Origin: Phymorhynchus buccinoides
Taxonomy: Eukaryota; Mollusca; Gastropoda; Neogastropoda; Raphitomidae
Reading direction: 5' to 3'
DNA: 64,000 bases
NCBI GenBank assembly: GCA_017654935.2
Contig: CM065703.1
Coordinates: 46,375,240-46,439,239, forward strand
Shown: positions 52,068 to 60,130 of the stretch, piece by piece
How the letters are laid out: each line of letters starts with the position of its first letter
Position numbering within the stretch: the first letter of the stretch is position 1
The notes under the pieces: model-generated
Databases searched by the model: none
What the model was told of the DNA's origin: nothing
Seen by the model: only the letters and a program-made list of their open reading frames with translations
Position numbers and translations under genes: made by a program

Positions 52068-52713
52068 TTGGTCTTCCAGCTATCGTCCCCTGAAATCAAA
52101 TTTGACCTTGCCTCTTTCCGGAAGAACTCCACCAGTTCTTTAGCCTACAAACAAATGTTTTCTGAAATGTGTTCCAAACTTCCTAAACATAAAAAGGTTT
52201 TCTCTGACGGTTCCAAATCTGAAGAAGGCGTCGCCTCTGCTGCATACATCCCTTCATCCGGACTAAGTTCTTCTAAACATATCCCGAATGGAAGCTCTGT
52301 ATACACGGCTGAACTCACCACCCTTGTCCTTGCTCTGAAAATGATCCGAGAGTCTGATGAGGTAAAGTTTTTTTATTTGCACAGACTCTCTTTCTGCATT
52401 GGAAGCCATTTCGGCTCGAAACCTTAACCATCCTGATCTTTTAACTTTTTTTTTTATCTCTTCACCAGCTTGAAATCTAGAGGGTATGACATTCGTCTGG
52501 CATGGGTCCTGTGAAAGACTGTCCAGACATATGTCTCATTCCATCTTCCGACATGCAATCTAAGGTCGCAACTCACGTTTTCAAAAACGTAATTCACTCT
52601 GTACGTCCAAACTTGAAGGAACGTCTTCCTCCGGCTGCTGGCGGCCGGAAGGAAGAAACTGTCTTAGGTCGGTTACACACGGGACACTCACACTTTACGC
52701 ACGCTCTTCGTGA
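52068..52713 (+). pseudogene. LINE RNase H and C-terminal fragment
   Basis: Plus-strand RNase H motifs KVFSDGSKSEEGVASAA (Asp) and YTAELTTLVLALKMI (Glu) are in frame from 52068. The third motif (TDSLSALEAI) is one base out of frame near 52380, and the C-terminal RLHTGHSHFTHAL is at 52669-52713. This is the end of an I-type LINE ORF2 from a different element than that at 11 kb. It joins the zinc-finger gene of element B at about 52.71 kb. Confidence 0.75.
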
Positions 52714-52871
52714 ATAACTCTTTTATGTTTCATAAGATCAGATTTGCGCCCAAAGGACGAAGGACATTGCTCGCAGTTAAAGCGAACCTGAGCATCGTTA
52801 TGAACGGCGGATTTATGTCTCAGTAAATTTCTTTTAACCGAAAAAGTTTTGTTACAAATTTCGCATTCCAT
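52695..52871 (-). CDS. two-finger C2H2 protein, 3'-truncated (element B)
   Basis: 58 codons from an ATG at 52871. Two C2H2 fingers: CEICNKTFSVKRNLLRHK followed by SAVH, and CEQCPSSFGRKSDLMKHK followed by RVIH. Both have Cys-x2-Cys and His-x4-His spacing, like the finger at the N-terminus of the element A polymerase. The last few residues (EERA) fall in the complementary LINE sequence, so the gene is cut by the LINE fragment. It may be the start of a lost polymerase gene or a separate DNA-binding protein. Confidence 0.7.
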   Translation of the reverse strand: MECEICNKTFSVKRNLLRHKSAVHNDAQVRFNCEQCPSSFGRKSDLMKHKRVIHEERA

Positions 52872-53330
52872 CTTAAACTTTTTTTTTCAATACATCATCA
52901 TCAACAACAACAACAACAACCGATTTAACAACATTTAAATAATATTGACGTCGACAACATTAACCAGGAAAAAAAAAAAAATCAAGAAAAAATCAACCAA
53001 CCGTTTTTAATTAACCAGCCGCAGCAGCGGCATCAGCATCAACATTGTCTTTCTTAACACTGATTTTAATTAAGCGGTAGAGCGTAATACATCATCAACA
53101 ACACCCGATTTAACAACATTTAAATAATATTTACGTCGACAACATTAACCAGAAAGAAAAAAAAAATCAACCAACCGTTTTTTAATTAACCAGCCGCAGC
53201 GACATCAGCATCAACATTGTCTTTCTTAACACTGATTTTAATTAAGCGTCTTTCTCACGGCATAGCGTCTTTTGCTTCACCCCGGTTAATTAAAGCGAGT
53301 CCGATCAACCATTTTAATTACACTTTTTTT
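52872..53330. repeat. AT-rich spacer with about 180-bp tandem duplication
   Basis: ATCATCAACAACACC...TTTAACAACATTTAAATAAT ... ACGTCGACAACATTAACCAG ... CAGCATCAACATTGTCTTTC occurs twice (about 52898-53074 and 53090-53246). It lies between the finger gene and the distal PC4-like gene of element B. Confidence 0.8.
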
Positions 53331-53358
53331 TTTGGCGCAGTCTTTGCTCCCCGGGAGC

Positions 53359-53662
53359 CTACTCACTCTCCTTATTTTTCTTCAGGCCCTTCACCTTCCT
53401 TTTCAACTGCCCCATTTCCTTCAAAAGTTTTTTAAACTCCGTTTTGTTCAAACACACGCTCGTTTTGGTAGGGAACAGTTGATTCCGGGTCCCCACCGTG
53501 TAGCGTCGGACGTGGACGACGGGCTCGTCCTTCCAGAGCCCGCAGCTCGCGAAAATATTGCGCTCTCCTTCCCGGGTGGATAGCGGTATTAACTCGTCGC
53601 CGTAGGCCGACACGTAGGTCTCGGCGGCGGAGGAGGAGGATTCTTCTGCAAAAACAAACGAC
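53359..53662 (-). CDS. PC4/p15-like protein, distal copy (element B)
   Basis: The conserved part (from about 53613) reads GERNIFASCGLWKDEPVV, HVRRYTVGTRN and CLNKTEFKKLLKEMGQLKRK, then a Lys-rich end. This matches the PC4 strand and helix pattern and the VRRYT of the element A distal copy (IRRYT). No ATG lies in this frame. The open frame extends upstream through KSFVFAEESSSSAAETYV into a Lys run, overlapping the end of the preceding ORF (53663). The start is therefore unclear, and a frameshift fusion with the preceding ORF or a splice (TTTTTGCAG at about 53646) is possible. Expected single-stranded DNA binding. Confidence 0.65.
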
Positions 53663-53908
53663 TTATTGTTTTTCTTTTTCTTCTTTTTCTTCTCCCATTA
53701 GCGTCGTCACCGCTTGAGCCGCGGCGGCTGCTACCACAGAATCGGCTTTCAACCACGCATCAGCCACTTCTTGACACGATGCGTCCACAACCATTTTCAC
53801 TTTCATCGCACCGGCCAGGTTAGCGAGTAGAGTCCCAACATCTAGGCGCTCAAAAGCCTCATCGAAACGAAAAAACACTTGTTCCTCATAGGGCGTAGTG
53901 AGACGAGT
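53663..53908 (-). CDS. unknown ORF with basic/acidic tail (element B)
   Basis: About 80 residues, open from after a stop near 53926, without an ATG before the conserved-looking part (EEQVFFRFDEAFERLDVGTL). It has an Ala-rich helix (VVAAAAAQAVTTLM) and a charged tail EEKEEKEKQ. It overlaps the next upstream short ORF (54009-53842) in a different frame, and its first part continues where that ORF loses sense. They are probably one gene broken by an indel. Function unknown. Confidence 0.4.
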   Translation of the reverse strand, partial: TRLTTPYEEQVFFRFDEAFERLDVGTLLANLAGAMKVKMVVDASCQEVADAWLKADSVVAAAAAQAVTTLMGEEKEEKEKQ

Positions 53909-54009
53909 TGATTAGCGTAATCGTGGTAGCAGCCCTCGCACCTCTCGATGGAAATCTGCCTAATGTCCATCTGGATTCTTTTTTCTAAGTTATCAATAAA
54001 GTTTTCCAT
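53842..54009 (-). CDS. small Cys-containing ORF (element B)
   Basis: 55 codons from an ATG at 54009: MENFIDNLEKRIQMDIRQIS, then ERCEGCYHDYANQ with a Cys-x2-Cys. A short amphipathic helix precedes the Cys pair. It sits between the two PC4-like genes of element B, where element A has only duplicated CRE-containing DNA. It probably belongs with the overlapping downstream ORF. I do not recognise the family. Confidence 0.4.
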   Translation of the reverse strand: MENFIDNLEKRIQMDIRQISIERCEGCYHDYANQLVSLRPMRNKCFFVSMRLLSA

Positions 54010-54159
54010 CGTCGCTTACCAGTGAGAGTCGAGTTTGTTTCGCTTTGGAAAATTGGTAAATGTTTGAGGATGAACCTCATCCTTATAAACGGTCTAAAGC
54101 TATTCACCCGCGATTGGTTAATTGAGCCGTTACGCTACACAACGCCACGCCCTCCTATT

Positions 54160-54300
54160 CCTCTCCGCCGCTCGGTGCCAAGAAATTGTCGGTGCCGCTG
54201 ACGAGTTAGTCACGGTTAAGTCGTTAACGGGATCGTCGCTGCCGCCGCTGCTGCTGCTACGGCTGCTGCTGTCGTTTCCCGTTAGTCACGGGACTCCTTG
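54160..54300. repeat. GCT/GCC-rich tract
   Basis: CGCTGCCGCCGCTGCTGCTG-type tract next to inverted GTTAACGGGA/TCCCGTTAG words, between the PC4-like gene and the small ORF. A similar GCT/GCC tract lies in the tail of the element A PC4-like gene. Confidence 0.5.
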
Positions 54301-54310
54301 ACGGATCCCG

Positions 54311-54733
54311 TTACTCCGGACAGTAGCGTTTGGCGTAAAAATAAGGCTGGTGATCCCACCCCCCAGTGTCCGAGCGCCGAGGATCCCGGGGCCCCGTTTC
54401 CAAGCGTCTTTGTTGCGTTTCCTGTTTCTTCTTCTTCTCTCCTTCTCCTTCTTCTTTGACCGCTTCTTCTTCTTCTTCTTCTTCGGTTTCTTTCGCCGGC
54501 CACTGCAGTTGTTTCCCCATTTCTTGGTAGATTTTTGGAGCGATCTTCATTAACCTTTTAAAATGTTTTTCCTCCATCCAAGCGGTGTTACGGGAGACTT
54601 CTAAGCGGCCCCCTTTTACCCCGCTAGGGGAGACGTATTGCCGCAAAGACACTCTGGGCAGTCTTTTCCATCGTTTCACGGCGGCGTACAGGTTTCCCCC
54701 TAACGGGAAATAACTAGCGCTTTCGCCGCTCAT
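54311..54733 (-). CDS. PC4/p15-like protein, protease-proximal copy (element B)
   Basis: Start chosen at ATG 54733 (MSGESASYFPLGGNLYAAVK) by analogy with element A; a Met at 54799 is an alternative. 140 residues. The core has YFPLGGNLYAAVKRW, RVSLRQYVSPSG, VKGGRLEVSRNTAWMEEKHF and a helix KRLMKIAPKIYQEM. This is the same strand/helix order as PC4. A Glu/Lys-rich tail (EEEEEEAVKEEGEGEKKKK) follows, encoded by a CTT-type tract. Presumed single-stranded DNA binding during replication or transcription of the element; fold similarity only. Confidence 0.7.
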   Translation of the reverse strand: MSGESASYFPLGGNLYAAVKRWKRLPRVSLRQYVSPSGVKGGRLEVSRNTAWMEEKHFKRLMKIAPKIYQEMGKQLQWPAKETEEEEEEEAVKEEGEGEKKKKQETQQRRLETGPRDPRRSDTGGWDHQPYFYAKRYCPE

Positions 54734-54795
54734 GATTCTCGAATTAATGATCGTCCGGGGGGATGCTTTTCTTAATATATAAACCCCTCGACCAA

Positions 54796-55251
54796 TCATA
54801 TCAGGCGTTGTACTAAATTCCACACCAGGCGATCGTTGAAACTCGGATCGTGAGGCTGGAAAGGGGCTAAAAGTCTACCCATCGTAGCTCCGCGAGATTT
54901 CATAATGATAAAATACACAACGTATAAACCGCAAGCCGAACTAGTAACGTGTTGTAGAAGTTTAGGATTATGTTTATAAGTTGCGTGACGTTTCATAAAC
55001 CGCTCGATGGCGGAGTGTAACGGTTGAAACCCGTAACTATCAAAATATTCCGCGTGACCGTGACCGTCCAAATAAGCAGCCACCCAATGTTGCCCGGGAC
55101 CCGAGCTATCGTCCGTGTTAATGACGTAAGCGTTAGCTCGCCCTTTAGGTCGAGACGCGTTGCCTAGTTTATCTCTAGGAAAAACGCCACGAAACGCTCG
55201 CTTCGAAAAAGCGTTACGATATAATAACTCCTCGATTTGACTAGTGTTCAT
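54796..55251 (-). CDS. adenain-like cysteine protease (element B)
   Basis: 151 residues from ATG 55251. The catalytic set is complete: His55 (GQHWVAAYLD), Asp71 (EYFDSYGF), Gln100 and Cys107 (LLQHVTSSACGLYVVYF), with spacing like that of adenovirus maturation proteases. It starts four bases after the capsid gene's stop and precedes the PC4-like gene. The paralogue in element A has Asn in place of Asp71. Expected to process capsid proteins inside particles. Intact frame. Confidence 0.9.
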   Translation of the reverse strand: MNTSQIEELLYRNAFSKRAFRGVFPRDKLGNASRPKGRANAYVINTDDSSGPGQHWVAAYLDGHGHAEYFDSYGFQPLHSAIERFMKRHATYKHNPKLLQHVTSSACGLYVVYFIIMKSRGATMGRLLAPFQPHDPSFNDRLVWNLVQRLI

Positions 55252-55255
55252 TTTT

Positions 55256-55795
55256 TTACACCGTGAAGTCGGTCAGGACCTGCCTAGACTGGTCGATTTC
55301 GATCAGGGCGTCCAGTTCCCCATACACCCAAACCATCACGGGTCTCGCGAGGGGCTGATTAAACTTCAGTTCCAGGCGCAGGGGGTGGGATCGTAGCAGC
55401 TCAAACTGATCGCCGTCCAACAGACTGGGGCTCAAATCGAAACAGAAAATGGAGTAGCCCGCTTCGAAATCTTCCTTAGTGAAACTCGCTCCCACGTCCC
55501 GATGCAGAGCTCCGACGCCTTCCAGGGTGGTGAGGTAAGACCTGATAGTCTGATGTCTCTCAAAGTCGGGGGTCAAGGGTTTTCCCGGGACGTTTTTACC
55601 GTCGACGGTGATCCCCAGGTAGTTCAGCTGGTGGTGTTGGAAGTCGAACGGGTTTCTGCGAAAATGACCGTTGGCGGCCTCGCTGTCCGCGATGGCGATG
55701 ACCAGTTTGTTGGGGGTCTGGTTCAAAAACAGATTGTCTTGCACGGCGCTCAAGTTCTGGGCCGGGATAGAAAAGTTCTTCATCACCCCCCGCAT
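55256..55795 (-). CDS. hexon-like major capsid protein, C-terminal part (element B)
   Basis: 179 codons from an internal Met (55795). Motifs: KNFSIPAQNLSAVQDN, PNKLVIAIADSEAANG, NPFDFQHHQLNYLGITVDGK, GYSIFCFDLSPSLLDGDQFE and VWVYGELDALIEIDQSRQV. This is the second jelly-roll region and C-terminus of the polinton/adintovirus capsid protein, often labelled F54H12.2-like in animal gene sets. The N-terminal two thirds are missing. Upstream of 55797 the DNA is unrelated and soon becomes G-rich. In whole elements the protein forms the trimeric capsomer. Confidence 0.85.
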   Translation of the reverse strand: MRGVMKNFSIPAQNLSAVQDNLFLNQTPNKLVIAIADSEAANGHFRRNPFDFQHHQLNYLGITVDGKNVPGKPLTPDFERHQTIRSYLTTLEGVGALHRDVGASFTKEDFEAGYSIFCFDLSPSLLDGDQFELLRSHPLRLELKFNQPLARPVMVWVYGELDALIEIDQSRQVLTDFTV

Positions 55796-55976
55796 AAGCC
55801 ATCAGACACGCTCGCACTGTTGACTGTCCACTTAACTGCGAGCTCTCTACCCAGTGCGACAATACCATAGTGTCTTTAATAAGCCAGGTATTACTACATA
55901 CGAAAACACCAGCCAAGGACACCCTGGACTTGAAAGTGTCACAGGTGGTGCGTGAAGGCCTGTAGCGTAGAGTCAT

Positions 55977-57847
55977 GGGTTAGTGATGGAAGGGGGGGGG
56001 GGGGGGGGGGGGGGAGTTTTTTGGTGGCGGGCGGCTTGATCATGAGGTATAGGAATATTTGGAATTGCGATTGTGGTCAAAGTTTGTGTGGTGGTAAGGT
56101 GGGGGGGGGGGGGGGGGGGTAGGGAGAGTGTTGTTAGCCATCTGCAACATAACAGATATCAGCTACATAAGAAGAAACTGTAAAATGTGTGTCTGTTCAA
56201 GCGAATGTGCCCAAACCGTAGTCCCCCGTAACCATACATACATACATACATACATATACACGCACACACAAGCCCTGACATGGCCTTAGTTGTCGACGGG
56301 GCTATAATTTTAATCTTAATCTTAATCAAACTTTTGTGGGATGAATGTGGTGTATGGCTTAGAATTCTTCCTCTTTCTAAACTGCTTCAATTCAGTACTG
56401 CCAGTGGTTCTGTTCATTTTATTTCTTCGGTTATTCTGAACTTTGTTGAGTAAAAAAAAAGAATCGAATGTGTGGATTTGCTAATCTTTGCTTTTTAAAA
56501 AATTGTGTTTGCTTTTTTGTTGTTGTAGTGTGACAAGATATATGTAATGACGGGCGTTGATGTGTAAACCAGGTGGTCAAAATAAAAACAAAACTCGAAA
56601 CTGTTAGTTCTTCGGCATTATCAACTTGTCAGATTCGATTTTTCCCTTGGCTACAGACATGAATTGAGTAGATCTTTTGTTGTTATGTACAGGCCGAAAC
56701 TTGTAACATTTGTATTTTTCTTCTGCAACAGTGGCTATTGGTGCAGTTACATTGATTTTTTAAAATGTATAAAGTATAACTATGTTAATTATCTTTGTTC
56801 TCTGTACTACATTTTTTTTAATAGTTTTTGTGTGAACGCATCAAACACAATTTCGCTTGAAATATTGTGGGCGATTTTTTTGTATCTTGCGCTAAATATT
56901 ATATGTGAATCATTTTTGTGTACTTTATGAAAATAATATTTTGGTGTTCTGCTAGGAAACTCATTGTGTTCTATGGTAAACCATTTTAGAATATTTGATG
57001 GGAAAATAACTTTGTACTGCATACTATTATTGATGTTGTGCACAGTAAGGGGTGAATCTTTTGATTACTCTGTTTTGTGTTTGATTTCAATGGATTGGAA
57101 TGTGGATTGTGACATGTAATTGAAGCTGATGTTTAATTGAATTAAATTACTATGGTTGTCTTTACATTTTTGCTTCACTGAGTGTGTTAAATGTATGAGA
57201 GATGATCATATGGAATGCTGGTGCTTGTGTGAAAGAGAATTGATAGTGTGGCTTGAGTGATGAGCTGAGGAAAAAATCAAATCTTAAGTCTGGAGGAGGC
57301 AAACTTCTTTGTACTGATATCCACCATTTTCTGTTTGGGTTTTCAACTTGAAAACAAATATCAACACCAAAATTAAGTTTTACATTAATGAACTAGTGGA
57401 TGCCTTTTACAAGCTTTAACTCATTCTGGACTAATTACGAGTATACTCTGAACAGGAGAACGCCAGTCAGGGCCTACTTACGACTATTCTCGGAACTGCG
57501 ATTTGTTTTTAGTCTAAAACCTGTCTACATCCATGTTGTTGTTTTTCAATCCAAACCACGTGTTTCCAGTTACATCTCTGCATCACTGTCCCAGCTTTCG
57601 TTCTACTTATGCTTGGTGATTCTATCTTCATTTGTAATGTTAAAAATATGGACAAATCGGCCAAGCCTCAGAAAATACTCCAATACGTTTTCTTTAACAG
57701 TGATATTAATAAGGAGACTAATGATTCTGATTTTCATGCAAGTGACCGCGATCTCAAAGCAAAAAATAACTCGGATTAACCAGTAATGTTGTCCAAACTG
57801 AATCCTTGGCAGAGTGAGTGTTGTTGCGCTTCTTATTTGTTATACCA
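55977..57847. other. no recognisable gene; poly-G runs and a LINE/SINE 3' end
   Basis: Poly-G runs near 55989-56014 and 56101-56119, a (CATA)n run near 56235-56255, and a LINE/SINE 3' end with (TTAATC)n at 56268-56328. The remainder is AT-rich without a supported frame; a 128-codon frame at 57400 has no motifs. Confidence 0.5.
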
Positions 57848-58650
57848 TGTGTTTCTAGGCAGCCCCAGGCCAGTGATGGAGTTAACCTAAGGCAGTGAGG
57901 TCCTGAAGGGGTTATAACATGTGTTTCTAGGCAGCCCCAGGCCAGTGATGGAGTTTACCTAAGGCAGTGAGGTCCTGAAGGGGTTATAACATGTGTTTCT
58001 AGGCAGCCCCAGGCCAGTGATGGAGTTTACCTAAGGCAGTGAGGTCCTGAAGGGGTTATAACATGTGTTTCTAGGCAGCCCCAGGCCAGTAATGGAGTTA
58101 ACCTAAGGCAGTGACGTCCTGGAGGGGTTATAACATGTGTTTCTAGGCAGCCCCAGGCCAGTGATGGAGTTAACCTAAGGCAGTGAGATCCTGGAGGGGT
58201 TCAGCGTTAACATGTGTTTCTAGGCAGCCCCAGGCCAGTGATGGAGTTAACCTAAGGCAGTGAGGTCCTGGAGGGGTTCAGCGTTAACATGTGTTTCTAG
58301 GCAGCCCCAGGCCAGTAATGGAGTTAACCTAAGGCAGTGACGTCCTGGAGGGGTTATAACATGTGTTTCTAGGCAGCCCCAGGCCAGTGATGGAGTTAAC
58401 CTAAGGCAGTGAGATCCTGGAGGGGTTCAGCGTTAACATGTGTTTCTAGGCAGCCCCAGGCCAGTGATGGAGTTAACCTAAGGCAGTGAGGTCCTGGAGG
58501 GGTTCAGCGTTAACATGTGTTTCTAGGCAGCCCCAGGCCAGTGATGGAGTTAACCTAAGGCAGTGACGTCCTGGAGGGGTTATAACATGTTTCTAGGCAG
58601 CCCCAGGCCAGTAATGGAGTTATCCTAAGGCAGTGAGGTCCTGAAGGGGT
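57848..58650. repeat. minisatellite, about 70-78-bp unit, 11 copies
   Basis: The word TTTCTAGGCAGCCCCAGGCC recurs eleven times. Two unit types differ by GGGGTTATAACATG versus GGGGTTCAGCGTTAACATG before the word, and they are interspersed. Confidence 0.92.
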
Positions 58651-58657
58651 TCAGTTG

Positions 58658-58828
58658 TTTGTAAGGAATCAAAGTCAGTTTGAGCAAAACTGCGGCATTA
58701 AAATACAAAATTAAAATCCAGTGGCCATCTGAAGACAACTTCAGGACTTCACTGCCTTCAGATGGCTACTGGATTTTGTATTTTAATGCCGCAGTTTTGC
58801 TCAAACTGACTTTGATTTCTTACTAACA
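58658..58828. mobile_element. foldback element, about 75-bp arms
   Basis: The left arm (AATCAAAGTCAGTTTGAGCA, then AAACTGCGGCATTAAAATAC) is matched by its complement in the right arm, around a short centre near 58745. The left arm has an 8-bp insertion. Non-coding. Confidence 0.85.
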
Positions 58829-59027
58829 TGATTTCCATGTAATGAGAACATGAAGTTTACTGGGTGGATATCGGTGTTTGAAGTTTACTCTTCTGATGAA
58901 GGATTGGACCGATAGCCTGAGAATGCAATTCAGTGTCGTGGGTGAGAGTTGTTGTAAAAGTCCTTGTATGTGTCTATTGTAGTTTTGTACATCCTTTGTG
59001 TGCCACATGCATGCACCCACAGACATA

Positions 59028-59290
<263 letters not shown>

Positions 59291-60130
59291 TCTGTGCTTT
59301 GTTTCCTGGTTGATACCTTCACCTTCCATACAACACAATAGAAGCTCACCACCAGTCAGTTCATTACTTTAAACATTTTTTGTTTAATTGATAAATAACC
59401 AGAAACGCCGACACCTGATCCTCTGTCACAGAAGCTAATTCAACATCATTATTCTGTTCACTGTCATTCTGGATTAACTGAACAATTCCAAGTAAACGTC
59501 TTTGACTTTCAACTTTGGGTAATAACTTCATTATAGAGCAGGGTTCCCGGGTTCCTTTCATGAATTGTTTTTTGGTCATCAGGCCTTTTAAGTGCTTTAA
59601 TTCAGCAAGTCCTTTTGACTTGTCAAGGGATCCTTTTAATTTTTGAAGGGTTTATGAAAAAAAAGTAATAAAGAAACTAACAACTACGAAAACAATTCTG
59701 ATCAAAAACTAAAACCTAGCAATCGAAGCAGGCTATGCGTAAGCTGTGCGAGTCTCTCCTTGCACCAAGACGCACTGCATTCATACCATGCTTAATGAAT
59801 GGAATGTGGGCTCTAAGACACAGCGCAAATCACTTCATTTTGATCTTGGTCAACAATTTGCATTCAGGCATTATATCATGAACGTGCCAGTTAACTGTTA
59901 AAGAGATCATGAGTAAGTAAAAGAGTAAATGTATTATAAAAAAATTGGTCTACAAAATATAGGTGTGAAACATCACACAGCAAGAAAACTTCAATTTGGA
60001 AAGATCTTCGTTTAGAAAGGTCTGATGGTACTATTAAATAACACAACGTGTATTAGTAATCAAGGAGGCATATAGAAAATAATTTCTTCATCGAGATCAG
60101 CACACTGACCAGTAATCCCTTTAGCTGCGG
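59291..60130. other. no supported gene
   Basis: AT-leaning sequence. A 71-codon minus frame at 59579-59364 has no recognisable motif. Confidence 0.4.

Larger units (their letters stand above)
52695..55797 (-). mobile_element. element B: polinton/adintovirus-like integrate, partial
   Basis: Minus-strand order: capsid C-terminal half, adenain-like protease, PC4-like, small Cys-containing ORF, basic-tailed ORF, PC4-like, C2H2 finger. The same order as element A up to the finger, at modest protein identity, so it is a related but distinct lineage rather than a recent duplicate. Cut on one side by a LINE fragment (52.7 kb) and on the other at about 55.8 kb. Confidence 0.85.

Noticed and set aside
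54282..54503. Arg-rich minus-strand frame
   Set aside because: A shadow of the Glu/Lys-coding CTT tract in the tail of the PC4-like gene.
55596..55976. 126-codon frame upstream of and over the element B capsid piece
   Set aside because: In the overlap it is out of frame with the capsid motifs, and its upstream part shows no capsid similarity.
59364..59579. 71-codon minus-strand frame beginning MTKKQFMKGTREP
   Set aside because: No motif, no neighbouring element and no conserved copy in the window; chance is as likely as a gene fragment.
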